IMG/VR virus record: IMGVR_UViG_3300013102_000017
Location: 1-42,970 of that record
DNA from: a virus
Direction: 5' to 3' (one strand)
Length of the DNA stretch: 42,970 nt
The notes under the pieces were generated by a model that made no database searches, had not been told where the DNA came from, and worked only from the letters and a program-made list of their open reading frames with translations. Numbering within the stretch: the first letter of the stretch is position 1; each line of letters opens with the position of its first letter. Of this stretch, positions 6,205 to 14,008 are shown in pieces. A program made the position numbers and the translations under genes.

Positions 6205-6407
6205 TGCCTAGTCGGCTCATTGATTGGTTCGCAGGAATGTGCATCTCAGAATGCATGAGGCAATTAGCAGAGTGTTCTGAAGAAGAATATTTCAGCATCG
6301 CTGCGTCTGTTGGGTTTACAGGCTCTATGCCTTTGGCTGAGGTCGCCGCAGCCATGGCTTACAAGCAGGCAGCAGAGTTGGTTAAAAAGAGTGTGACAGG
6401 TAAGTAA
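6204..6407 (+). CDS. Small protein upstream of terminase, unknown function
   Basis: 67 residues from ATG 6204 (TGATG overlap with the previous stop; a TTG at 6201 is possible). Contains several cysteines in the first third and an alanine-rich C-terminal helix. Confidence 0.6.
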   Translation: MPSRLIDWFAGMCISECMRQLAECSEEEYFSIAASVGFTGSMPLAEVAAAMAYKQAAELVKKSVTGK

Positions 6408-6408
6408 C

Positions 6409-6792
6409 ATGCCAGCAGGACGCCCAACAGATTACACAAAGACAATGGGTGATGAGATCCTGAAGCTTATGGCTCAGGGTCTTTCGCTTGCTGCAGCGGC
6501 TGCTGAAATTGGTATTCATCGTCAACGTGTTTATGAATGGGTAGACAGGCATCCTGATTTTGCGGACACTGTAAAGCTGGCGCAGTCAAAGAGACAGCTA
6601 TTCCTTGAGCGTAGGCTTCTGGATACTAGCTTGGCAGGCCCTCAGATTACCTCAACCATCTTTGCACTCAAGAACACCAATCACGAAGACTGGCGCGATA
6701 AGCGCGAGGTAGAGCATTCCGGAAATATGGAAGTCACCTCTAAAGAACAGAGAGACGCAGCCGTTGCAGCCGCTACCCGCGCCGACCGCTGA
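6409..6792 (+). CDS. terS: Terminase small subunit
   Basis: 127 residues. The N-terminal helix-turn-helix (about 10-45: MGDEILKLMAQGLSLAAAAA, then EIGIHRQRVYEWVDRHPDF) is the DNA-recognition domain typical of small terminases. A helical middle (about 55-100) likely forms the oligomer, and a charged tail follows. It recognises phage DNA and hands it to the large subunit. Its 3' end overlaps the large-subunit gene by 29 bases, the usual pairing. Confidence 0.85.
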   Translation: MPAGRPTDYTKTMGDEILKLMAQGLSLAAAAAEIGIHRQRVYEWVDRHPDFADTVKLAQSKRQLFLERRLLDTSLAGPQITSTIFALKNTNHEDWRDKREVEHSGNMEVTSKEQRDAAVAAATRADR

Positions 6793-9070
6793 AGACTTTG
6801 CATTCAGCCGTCTCATCTCCTACGCAGCCTACCAATGGCCTGGATACAAAGACGCCTATCATCACAGGCTCATAGCTCGTCACCTAGAGGCAGTAGAGCG
6901 AGGCGATATCAAGCGCCTTATGATCACGATGCCTCCGCGCCACGGAAAGTCCATGCTGGCGTCTGAGTTCTTCCCCGCATGGTATATTGGCCGCAATCCA
7001 GATCACTACGTCGTCACAGCCACATACGCTCAGGAGCTAGCCGATGACTTCGGACGCAAGGTCAAGAACCAGATTGAGGACGATGCTTACCAAGCCATTT
7101 TCCCCGGCGTTTCTCTTGCTGATGACTCTAAATCTGCAAAGCGCTTTCATATTGACGGCTCTCTCGGTGGTTATGAACACTCTACCGGGCAAAGAGGCGC
7201 TTTTTATGCTGTTGGCGTTGGTGGGCCTCTTACAGGTCGCGGCGCTCATCTTCTGCTCATTGATGATCCAGTCAAAAACAGAGAAGACGCAGAATCAGAA
7301 GTAATCCGCAAGAAGACGAAAGACTGGTACACCTCTACAGCTTATACACGCCTCATGCCTGGGGGCAGAATTGTCATCATTCAGACTCGTTGGCATGAGG
7401 ATGATCTGGCCGGTTGGCTTCAGACTGAGCATGGGCATGAAGGATGGGTTGTTCTCAATCTTCCGGCCATCAATGAGGCTGGTGAGGCGTTATGGCCTGA
7501 GCAGTACGACATTGGCGCTCTAGAGCAAATCAAACGCGCACTGCCTCCCCGTGATTGGTCGGCACTATACCAACAGGCCCCAAGCCCTGAGACAGGCGAC
7601 TATTTCAAGCGAGAATGGATTCACCTCGTAGACAAAATGCCACCCAAGGAAACGCTATCGGTCTATGGCGCTTCTGACTATGCAGTAACCGCAGATGGAG
7701 GCGACTACACGGTTCACGTTGTAGTAGGCGTTGATCATGAGGGGCGCATGTGGCTGCTGGATATGTGGCGTCAACAGGCAAGTTCAGACGTATGGGTAGA
7801 GGCATTCTGCAACCTAGTCCGCAAGTGGAAACCGATTGGATGGGCTGAGGAAACAGGGCAGATCAAGTCAGGTGTAGGACCGTTCCTTGTCAAACGTATG
7901 CTTGAAAGCCAGTCCTACGTCGCTCGTGAGCAGTTCCCCACTCGTGGTGGAGACAAGGCAATCCGTGCGCAGTCTATCCGTGGACGCATGGCGCTGCAGG
8001 GTCTGTATATCCATCGTGATCAGCCGTGGCTATCGGATCTCATAAGCGAGATGATGAGCTTTCCCGTTGGCGTGCATGATGACCAGTGCGTGACTGGCGA
8101 GACCCTTGTATCTACGCCTTATGGACTAAAGCGAATGGACTGCCTTAAGGTTGGTGATGGTGTTATGACACCTGAAGGAGAGCGCACAATTCTAGCTCAT
8201 GAGAAAACCAGCGTATCCGCAGATCTGGTTCGCATATCAATGAGTAATGGCGGTTACTTGGATTGCACTCCCAATCATCCTGTTCATGTTAAAAACAAAG
8301 GCTTTGTTCGCGCCGATGCATTGGGTATAATGGACGAATTAACGTTCATTGGAGAACCTGTATGCAAAGAGGAAGTTCAAAGGCCGATTTGGTGGAATAT
8401 CTCGGCAATCGATATCTACGCTATCCAGAAGGAAAGAGCCGAACGCATCAGCGATATTATTATGGCACAGAACCAAGGCGCGGGTTCCTCCATCGCCACA
8501 AGTGGGAAGATGCCAATGGGCCAATCCCCGACGGATATCACATCCACCATATCGACGGCGACACCACAAACAACGAGCTATCCAACCTTGAGTGCTTATC
8601 AGCCAAGGATCATCGCCAGCGCCATCCAATGGACGAAGAGCAATACAGCAGACAAATGGAGCATCTTGAACGCATTCGCGACAAGGCTTCAGAGTGGCAC
8701 AAATCTCCTGAGGGGCTGGCTTGGCACAAGCAGCATGGCAAGAAGTCTTGGGAGGGCCGTGAGCCATTCAAAACGATTTGCGTTGAGTGCTTGTGGACGT
8801 ATCAAGCCTACTTCGAGCGATCAAAGTTCTGCTGCCGTGCATGTGCTCAGCGTAACAGAGCTAAGCGAAAGAAAGCCGGTCTATAATATCACGGTTGCGG
8901 GTGAGCATGTCTATTACGCTAATGGTATCCTCACCCATAACTGTGACGCTCTTGGCCTCTGCGGGCAGTTGATGGATAGAATGTTCATGGGCAACAAGCC
9001 AAAGCAGCCGCAACGTAAGCTGGAGATTGGGGCTATTTATGCTCCTGCATTGCCAAGGGTGCGGCGCTAA
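6764..9070 (+). CDS. terL: Terminase large subunit interrupted by an intein
   Basis: 768 residues from TTG 6764. The ATPase domain has a Walker A-like PPRHGKS (57-63), Walker B LLLIDDP (163-169) and a coupling motif IIQTRW (205-210). The RNase H-like nuclease domain has D305 (GASDYAV), EE (362-363) and the HDD pair (438-440). Directly after HDDQ, at C442, an intein of 285 residues begins; it ends at N726, and the C-extein continues with CDALGL. After splicing the enzyme would be about 483 residues, a normal size for this family. It packages DNA through the portal and cuts the concatemer. Splicing should restore the HDDQ-CDALG segment at the nuclease site. Confidence 0.92.
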   Translation: MQPLPAPTAEDFAFSRLISYAAYQWPGYKDAYHHRLIARHLEAVERGDIKRLMITMPPRHGKSMLASEFFPAWYIGRNPDHYVVTATYAQELADDFGRKVKNQIEDDAYQAIFPGVSLADDSKSAKRFHIDGSLGGYEHSTGQRGAFYAVGVGGPLTGRGAHLLLIDDPVKNREDAESEVIRKKTKDWYTSTAYTRLMPGGRIVIIQTRWHEDDLAGWLQTEHGHEGWVVLNLPAINEAGEALWPEQYDIGALEQIKRALPPRDWSALYQQAPSPETGDYFKREWIHLVDKMPPKETLSVYGASDYAVTADGGDYTVHVVVGVDHEGRMWLLDMWRQQASSDVWVEAFCNLVRKWKPIGWAEETGQIKSGVGPFLVKRMLESQSYVAREQFPTRGGDKAIRAQSIRGRMALQGLYIHRDQPWLSDLISEMMSFPVGVHDDQCVTGETLVSTPYGLKRMDCLKVGDGVMTPEGERTILAHEKTSVSADLVRISMSNGGYLDCTPNHPVHVKNKGFVRADALGIMDELTFIGEPVCKEEVQRPIWWNISAIDIYAIQKERAERISDIIMAQNQGAGSSIATSGKMPMGQSPTDITSTISTATPQTTSYPTLSAYQPRIIASAIQWTKSNTADKWSILNAFATRLQSGTNLLRGWLGTSSMARSLGRAVSHSKRFALSACGRIKPTSSDQSSAAVHVLSVTELSERKPVYNITVAGEHVYYANGILTHNCDALGLCGQLMDRMFMGNKPKQPQRKLEIGAIYAPALPRVRR
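8087..8941 (+). mobile_element. Intein in the terminase, with its endonuclease gene in another frame
   Basis: Intein residues 1-285 correspond to terminase residues 442-726. Block A is CVTGETLVSTPYG with Cys1. Block B is TPNHPVH with the TxxH pair. Blocks F and G are VYNITVAGEHVYYANG and ILTHN, followed by Cys+1. All residues needed for splicing are visible. Between block B and block F (about intein residues 92-266) the protein frame has no LAGLIDADG or HNH motif. It reads as a serine/threonine-rich, low-similarity linker. In the same DNA a different frame encodes a complete HNH endonuclease (8362-8886). The element is therefore a splicing domain plus an overprinted homing gene. Confidence 0.88.
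8362..8886 (+). CDS. HNH homing endonuclease nested out of frame inside the intein
   Basis: 174 residues, ATG preceded by GGAGA 6 bases upstream, so it can be translated on its own. The HNH core is at about residues 54-89: PIPDGYHIHHIDGDTTNN, then the N-L-E segment and H84/H88. This is the classic phage HNH homing type. A C-terminal zinc knuckle has C140, C143, C157/158 and C161 followed by a basic tail. It lies in the +2 frame relative to terL and stops at 8884-8886, exactly where intein block F starts. Its likely target is an intein-free terL of a related phage. Confidence 0.85.
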   Translation: MQRGSSKADLVEYLGNRYLRYPEGKSRTHQRYYYGTEPRRGFLHRHKWEDANGPIPDGYHIHHIDGDTTNNELSNLECLSAKDHRQRHPMDEEQYSRQMEHLERIRDKASEWHKSPEGLAWHKQHGKKSWEGREPFKTICVECLWTYQAYFERSKFCCRACAQRNRAKRKKAGL

Positions 9071-9078
9071 GGTATAAA
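9050..9078 (+). promoter_or_regulatory. Sigma70-type promoter for the structured RNA
   Basis: TTGCCA (9050-9055), 17 bases, TATAAA (9073-9078). The expected start site (about 9084) falls at the 5' arm of the structured RNA. Confidence 0.6.
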
Positions 9079-9081
9079 GCG

Positions 9082-9181
9082 AATGGGAGTAGACGAGACT
9101 GGCCGCGTCATTAAACAAAGGGTACGGATTGCCTTTGGCATAGTCGTTTGGTGGTGAGCTGCCGGAAACCACCCTCCCATT
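9082..9181 (+). ncRNA. Cloverleaf-like structured RNA
   Basis: An 8-bp closing stem AATGGGAG/CTCCCATT (9082-9089 with 9174-9181) encloses three hairpins: GACG/CGTC (9092-9095, 9106-9109), CAAAGG/CCTTTG (9116-9121, 9132-9137) and GGTGGT/ACCACC (9150-9155, 9168-9173). The last stacks directly on the closing stem, as a T-arm does. No tRNA T-loop, anticodon loop or CCA is present, so it is not a normal tRNA. It lies between terL and the next gene, with no ORF. Function unknown. Confidence 0.6.
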
Positions 9182-9186
9182 ATATA

Positions 9187-9233
9187 AAACTATTTACAAT
9201 GGTGTAAAATAGTTTATTGTAAAATTGTTTATG
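9187..9233 (+). promoter_or_regulatory. Cluster of AAAYWGTTT-type sites, possible operator/promoter
   Basis: AAACTATTT (9187-9195) and AAATAGTTT (9207-9215) form an inverted repeat around ACAATGGTGT. A third site AAATTGTTTATG follows at 9222-9233, 15 bases before the next gene. TTTACA (9193) and TATTGT (9215) could serve as -35 and -10 with a 16-base spacer. Confidence 0.5.
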
Positions 9234-9247
9234 AAAGGGGAGCCGGA

Positions 9248-9460
9248 ATGGCCTACGGCAACTATGACATCAAAACTGAACATATGATTAAGCTGGTTGA
9301 ATCCGAGCTTGATGATAAGATCAAGAGAGCGGATGCAATTGATAAGAAGGTTAAGGAAATCCAAGACCTCAGTGATTTGATTGTGGCGGCTTTGGTTGAT
9401 TCAGGGCATCAGCAGCTTGCAACTTATATCGTGAACAGGATCGCTATTTTGAATAAATAG
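9248..9460 (+). CDS. Small helical protein, unknown function
   Basis: 70 residues, ATG behind AAAGGGGA. Charged coiled-coil-like first half, then a hydrophobic helix. It lies between terL and portal; possibly a packaging or head accessory, by position only. Confidence 0.6.
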   Translation: MAYGNYDIKTEHMIKLVESELDDKIKRADAIDKKVKEIQDLSDLIVAALVDSGHQQLATYIVNRIAILNK

Positions 9461-9511
9461 GAACATTCATGCTATAAACCCGTTCTAACGTCATCCACAG
9501 GAGGATATGAC

Positions 9512-9769
9512 ATGTCGCGACACAAGAATGCAGATCCGGCCATTGAGGCAGCAGCCAAGCAGCGTGAAGAGGAAATGACGCCGACTCCGGTTGTCCATGA
9601 ATCCTTCGACGCCATGCAGGAACGCACTGAGGCTGACCGTAAGGGCACGAATGAAGACCCTTCGATTGCCAACGATCCGACCCGCGCCCGTTTTGAGGCT
9701 ATGGAAAAGGCTAAGGATGAGCAGAACAAGCTCTATCTGAAGCAGCATGACGGCAAAGCTAAGGTATAA
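9512..9769 (+). CDS. Small charged protein before the portal gene
   Basis: 85 residues, strong CAGGAGG ribosome site. Rich in E, K, D and A, with no hydrophobic core, so probably partly disordered. Position suggests a virion-assembly accessory; no family recognised. Confidence 0.65.
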   Translation: MSRHKNADPAIEAAAKQREEEMTPTPVVHESFDAMQERTEADRKGTNEDPSIANDPTRARFEAMEKAKDEQNKLYLKQHDGKAKV

Positions 9770-9776
9770 CCTTGGT

Positions 9777-9805
9777 TTGACGTTTAAGCAGTTTTGCGCT
9801 AATTA
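9777..9805 (+). promoter_or_regulatory. Sigma70-type promoter for the head operon
   Basis: TTGACG (9777-9782), 17 bases, TAATTA (9800-9805). The predicted RNA start is about 9812. A hairpin AGGCCCG/CGGGCCT (9806-9832 region) lies right at the 5' end of the message and ends 4 bases before ATG 9835. Confidence 0.6.
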
Positions 9806-9834
9806 TAGGCCCGTTCATGAACAGAGCGGGCCTT

Positions 9835-12228
9835 ATGTCATCTGAAGACGATACCGAACTTGAACCGGCAGATTCCCTGAAAGAACCAGACGACGCAAAA
9901 TCGTCCGCTATTGTATTGAAGCAATTGCGTGAATGGGAAAAGGCTGAACGCGAATGGCAAGACATTTGCGACCAGATCGATGAAGTCTATTCCCGCACGG
10001 ATCGTAATTACACGGCTCTAGAGCGAACTTCTCCTGGCGTATGGGCTGATGCAGAGCTAGACCTGTTCTGGGCGTCTTATGAGATCCTGAAGCCAGCCGT
10101 TTATGCGCGTCCTCCCAAGCCTGTTGTATCTCCCCAATTTAAAGACCGCCGTCCTGTTAAGAACAAGACTGCTGAACTTCTAGAGCGCACGTCTATTTCT
10201 GCCTTTGACAGGTCGGATATCAACAACGTCATGTGCGAGATCAGAGATGACCTGATCTTCACTAATCGCGGCGTCATGTGGCTTACGTATGAGACTGAAG
10301 GCGGGCAGAAGGTTTGCTTTGAGCAGATCGACCGAAAGGACTTCCGTCACCAGCCCGCCCGCAAATGGTCTGAGGTAGGCGCAGTAGCCCGCCGCGCATG
10401 GATGACGAAGCGTGACATGAAGAAGCGCTTTGCCTCACATTCGGGAGATGCGTACAAGGACGCCAAATTCACGGTAAAGCGTGACGAGGAAGAAAACGGC
10501 TCCGTAGATCACAGCCGCAAGGCCAGTGTATGGGAAGTCTGGCACAAGGTAGACAACAAGGTCTATTGGGTTTCTGAGGGTGTGGAAGTTCTGCTTGACG
10601 TGAGCGAGCCTGAGCTGAAGCTGCGCGACTTCTTCCCTTGCCCCAAGCCTGCATTCGGAACACTTCAGCGCCGGTCTCTCATTCCCGTTCCTGACTATGA
10701 GCGGTACGCGGTTCATTTCGGCAAGATCAACACTCTCACAAGCCGAATCTATCTCCTCCTCGACAAAGTGAAGATGAAGGGTCTTATCCCTTCTGGCGGT
10801 GACGTAGCAGATGCTATCGAGGAGCTTATCCGCTCTGATGATGATGAGATCTTGATCCCTGTTCCGAGCGCGTCTCTTACAGGCGATATGGCTAACTTTG
10901 TGCAGTGGATGCCCATTGCTGATGTTGCCACGACGATTCAGGGCCTCATTACGGCGCGCTCGCAGCTTATCGATGACTTTTACCAGCTTTCCGGCATCTC
11001 AGACATCATGCGTGGGGCAACTGAGGCTGAAGAGACACTAGGCGCTCAGCAACTCAAGACCCAATACGGTTCCGTTCGTGTAGAGCAGAAGGTACGCGAA
11101 CTGCAGCGTATCGCTTGTGACGCGGTAAAGATTGCTTCGGAGATCATTGCGGAGAAGTTCTCTCAAGAGACGCTTCTTGAAATGTCGCAGATGGAGATAC
11201 CCACCAAGGCGGATATTACCAAGCAGATCGAAGGTATCGAAAAGGCTGCAAAGCAGGAACTGAAGGCGCTTGAGGACAAGGCTCGCGAGATGGCTTCCCA
11301 AATGGGCGGTCAGGTCGATCCTCAGCAGGCTCAGCAAGCGCAACAGGAATTCCAGCAGGCTCAACAGCAGATCCTCGCCAAGTATGCGCCTATGCTCAAT
11401 GAAGCAAAGGCCGAAGTACCGATTGAAGATATCATGAAGCTCCTGCGCGATGATAAGGCGCGGGGCTTTGCGTTCGAGATCGAAGACGAATCCACCATCA
11501 TTGCCGACGAACAGGCGGAAAAGCAGAGCCGTAACGAATTTATGGCTGCATTCTCCACTGCGGCACAGGCATTGGCTCCTCTCGTCCAGAGCGGGCCAGA
11601 TGGCGCTAAACTTGCTGGCGCGCTTCTCAAGTTCCAGCTTGCTCCATACCGTGTAGGCCGGGAACTGGAATCCATGATTGATGATTGGATTGACAGCGTA
11701 GCCAATACACCTCCTCCGAGCCAGGATGACGGCAGCGCAGAACTTGCCGCCGCTCAAAACAAGCTTGCTGAGGCAGAACAGGTCAAGGCTCAGGCCGCGA
11801 TGGCTAACGTTCAGGCGAAAGCAGCACTCGATAAGGCTGAGAATCAGCGAAAATTCCTGGAGCTTCAGCAGAAGGGCAATGAACAGGCACAGAAGGCGCA
11901 GCAGGAGAATGACAAGCTTCGCCTGCAATTGGCCGACGTTCAGTCTAAAGCCGAGAAGACCTTGGCTGAAATCGATTATCTACGCGCTCAGACGGCAAAA
12001 ATCCTCTCCTCTATCGGTCTCGACGTTCGCAAGCAGGATCTTGACGAGTATAAAGCGGCAAATGAACAGCAGCAGAGGCAAGTGGACACGGCGATGGCTT
12101 TACAATCTGAAGACCGCGCTCAGCGTGGCGAGGATAGAGCAGATCGCCAACAGGACTTCAGTGAACAGCAAGGAACACGCCAGCAGAACTTTGCTGAGCG
12201 GCAGGCCATGACGCAAGGAGACGACTAA
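9835..12228 (+). CDS. Portal protein (P22-like)
   Basis: 797 residues from ATG 9835. ATG 9817 would begin only ~5 bases after the predicted RNA start. The long portal layout is typical of podovirus-type P22-like portals: an N-terminal wing, a core with DFYQLSGISDIMRGATEAEE (about residues 382-401), and a long Q-, A- and E-rich coiled-coil C-terminus (about 460-797) like the P22 barrel. The dodecameric ring forms the DNA channel, docks the terminase, and starts head assembly. It is followed directly by the next gene. Confidence 0.85.
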   Translation: MSSEDDTELEPADSLKEPDDAKSSAIVLKQLREWEKAEREWQDICDQIDEVYSRTDRNYTALERTSPGVWADAELDLFWASYEILKPAVYARPPKPVVSPQFKDRRPVKNKTAELLERTSISAFDRSDINNVMCEIRDDLIFTNRGVMWLTYETEGGQKVCFEQIDRKDFRHQPARKWSEVGAVARRAWMTKRDMKKRFASHSGDAYKDAKFTVKRDEEENGSVDHSRKASVWEVWHKVDNKVYWVSEGVEVLLDVSEPELKLRDFFPCPKPAFGTLQRRSLIPVPDYERYAVHFGKINTLTSRIYLLLDKVKMKGLIPSGGDVADAIEELIRSDDDEILIPVPSASLTGDMANFVQWMPIADVATTIQGLITARSQLIDDFYQLSGISDIMRGATEAEETLGAQQLKTQYGSVRVEQKVRELQRIACDAVKIASEIIAEKFSQETLLEMSQMEIPTKADITKQIEGIEKAAKQELKALEDKAREMASQMGGQVDPQQAQQAQQEFQQAQQQILAKYAPMLNEAKAEVPIEDIMKLLRDDKARGFAFEIEDESTIIADEQAEKQSRNEFMAAFSTAAQALAPLVQSGPDGAKLAGALLKFQLAPYRVGRELESMIDDWIDSVANTPPPSQDDGSAELAAAQNKLAEAEQVKAQAAMANVQAKAALDKAENQRKFLELQQKGNEQAQKAQQENDKLRLQLADVQSKAEKTLAEIDYLRAQTAKILSSIGLDVRKQDLDEYKAANEQQQRQVDTAMALQSEDRAQRGEDRADRQQDFSEQQGTRQQNFAERQAMTQGDD

Positions 12229-12642
12229 ATGGCACAGAATAACCTAGGCGCTCCCGTCTATATTACCAATGGCACAGGCACTACAGACGCCATTCAAACG
12301 GCTCCTGCTTCTGGCTCTTCCGGTACGGTAGCCACATCGCCGTCATTTAGCCGCTCTGTAGGCTCTGCGACTATCGCAACGGGACAGTCTACGAGTTCTA
12401 TTTCTCCAGCCGCCGCAACTCTTGTTGTAGCCGCCCGCTCTGGACGCCAATCAGTTATGATTTCCAATATCACCGGGACGCAGCCGGTTTACTTAACGGC
12501 TACCGCCTCTACGACTGGAGCAACGACAGGATTCTTCCTTGCTGCAGCGGTAGGCGCTTCAGTAACGATTGCCACTGCTGCTGCTATTTATGCTACTTCT
12601 CCAACGGCTGGTCAGACCCTTAGCTATTTGGAGAACTACTAA
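12229..12642 (+). CDS. Putative head decoration or fibre-like virion protein
   Basis: 137 residues, directly after the portal stop. Very rich in T, S, A and G (many TATAS and SSG runs), beta-type sequence with no charged helices. It resembles small virion surface proteins, but no family is recognised. Its stop overlaps the next gene (ACTAATGG). Confidence 0.6.
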   Translation: MAQNNLGAPVYITNGTGTTDAIQTAPASGSSGTVATSPSFSRSVGSATIATGQSTSSISPAAATLVVAARSGRQSVMISNITGTQPVYLTATASTTGATTGFFLAAAVGASVTIATAAAIYATSPTAGQTLSYLENY

Positions 12643-13115
12643 TGGCTGATGATAGCGTTTCATATCCTCCGGCTAATCTTTCTAGTCTCCAAAGCCAAAT
12701 TAACCAGAAGGCAGACACAAGCGCTATTCCTCAGCCTGCTACCGCAATGCCCCCAGGCGTAGCCGATAACGGTCTGAAGGGTACGGATACCCGATATGCT
12801 TTGGCCGACCACACGCACGCCTCAAAAGCGCGTAAAGAGATCAAGGTTATGCCATCTGCGGCATCAACCTATACATGGACATACCCAACGGCATTCGGGG
12901 CGGGTGTTGTGCCTGTCGTATCGGGTATTGTTCAGGTGCCGAATGGGACGACAGACCTGTTTAACGTCCAGATTGTTGGAACTCCGACAAATACACAATG
13001 CACGTTACAGATTAACCGTGTCTCTGCTGGGCTTCTATCGCTCTTGCTTGGGGCGCTTTCAATCAACCCCAACCCAATCGCCGCAACTCTTCACCTGATT
13101 GCTCTTGAACCGTGA
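12642..13115 (+). CDS. Putative virion protein with fibre-like N-terminus
   Basis: 157 residues. The start of the protein, SLQSQINQKAD and then KGTDTRYALADHTHASK, is of the type found in phage tail fibre and collar proteins. The C-terminal half looks like a beta domain. It sits inside the head gene block, so it may be a head or neck fibre. Confidence 0.6.
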   Translation: MADDSVSYPPANLSSLQSQINQKADTSAIPQPATAMPPGVADNGLKGTDTRYALADHTHASKARKEIKVMPSAASTYTWTYPTAFGAGVVPVVSGIVQVPNGTTDLFNVQIVGTPTNTQCTLQINRVSAGLLSLLLGALSINPNPIAATLHLIALEP

Positions 13116-13150
13116 AGATGGTAAAACGATTAACCAAAGGAGACTAAAGC

Positions 13151-13396
13151 ATGGCAACTTCTCTTACACGCCTCACTGAACGCAGCATGGTCCCTGAACT
13201 TGCTCGTGAGATCGTCCGCAATCTTCCTGGCAGCAATACCGCTGTTGTAGCCCTTACGCCTCTTACTGGCGCATCTGGCACGACTGGCAACGCTATCGTT
13301 GATGTTGGCGCATCTTTCTCTCAGTCCACGCTCAACGATAACTTCCGTCGCCTTGAAGACAAGGTTAACGCTATCATCGCTGCACTTCAGTCATGA
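13151..13396 (+). CDS. Small virion-region protein, unknown function
   Basis: 81 residues, AAAGGAG ribosome site. The end (NDNFRRLEDKVNAIIAALQS) is a coiled coil, a common trimer-forming tail in small fibre proteins. Stop overlaps the next ATG. Confidence 0.65.
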   Translation: MATSLTRLTERSMVPELAREIVRNLPGSNTAVVALTPLTGASGTTGNAIVDVGASFSQSTLNDNFRRLEDKVNAIIAALQS

Positions 13397-13743
13397 TTGA
13401 AAAGCGTTGGTACACATTGGATAATGGAAGGCAAGTCTACCGGGCTGTGCCTTCCATTGCGTCTTCTGGATCAGGCTCTTCTTTCCCATGTCCTCGATTT
13501 GCAAGAGACGAGATAGAACCAACGTGGGGAGCGGACGGCAAGCAGTACACCAGCATGGCAGCTTACAGGCGAACTCTCAAAGCAGATGGAAACCCACGCG
13601 GTGAAGAGTTCATTGAATACGGGAATGAGCCTATTCCAGAGTACAAGGCTCCTGAGTTCAACAAAGCCGAACGCATTGAATCCATCAAGAAAGCAATCCA
13701 CGACGTAGAGACCGGCAACGTGCCTCTCTCCGTATCTGATTAA
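13393..13743 (+). CDS. Conserved-type phage protein, unknown function
   Basis: 116 residues. A segment about residues 36-65 (RDEIEPTWGADGKQYTSMAA) with a following Y-R-x-T-L-K is of a type seen in head-region phage proteins where a short motif flanks DGKxYxS. No catalytic motif is evident. Confidence 0.65.
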   Translation: MIEKRWYTLDNGRQVYRAVPSIASSGSGSSFPCPRFARDEIEPTWGADGKQYTSMAAYRRTLKADGNPRGEEFIEYGNEPIPEYKAPEFNKAERIESIKKAIHDVETGNVPLSVSD

Positions 13744-13774
13744 ACGTTACACCTTCTCAGACGAGGTAAAACAC

Positions 13775-14008
13775 ATGAATCAAGTTTATGCACTATGCGG
13801 GACAATCTTCTTCGGGGTCTTTGTCGTTTCCATCATTGTGTTTGGGGATGAGACAGCCAGAAACATTGCAATCCTTTCGGCTTTCTTTGGCGGACTCTCG
13901 CAATTTCTAGCTCAGGATGGTCGGCGCTCTGTGTCTCTGGCCTCAATCATCGTGGCGTATGTATCTATGATTACCGCGTTGGCGGCATACATCGTAATGA
14001 TCAACTAA
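13775..14008 (+). CDS. Small membrane protein in the head region
   Basis: 77 residues with hydrophobic segments at about 5-22, 29-45 and 53-75. Begins behind the recurrent CTCAGAC leader (13757). It could be a holin by size and topology, but it is far from the lysin; function unknown. Confidence 0.6.
   Translation: MNQVYALCGTIFFGVFVVSIIVFGDETARNIAILSAFFGGLSQFLAQDGRRSVSLASIIVAYVSMITALAAYIVMIN

Noticed and set aside
8339-8767. 142-residue minus-strand ORF in the intein region
   Set aside because: Antisense shadow of the HNH gene; no ribosome site or motif.
11038-11928. 296-residue minus-strand ORF antisense to the portal gene
   Set aside because: Leucine-rich antisense shadow of a glutamine/alanine-rich coiled coil; no motif.
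13775-14008. Holin
   Set aside because: Membrane topology fits, but it is located among head genes; a lysis role cannot be supported from sequence.
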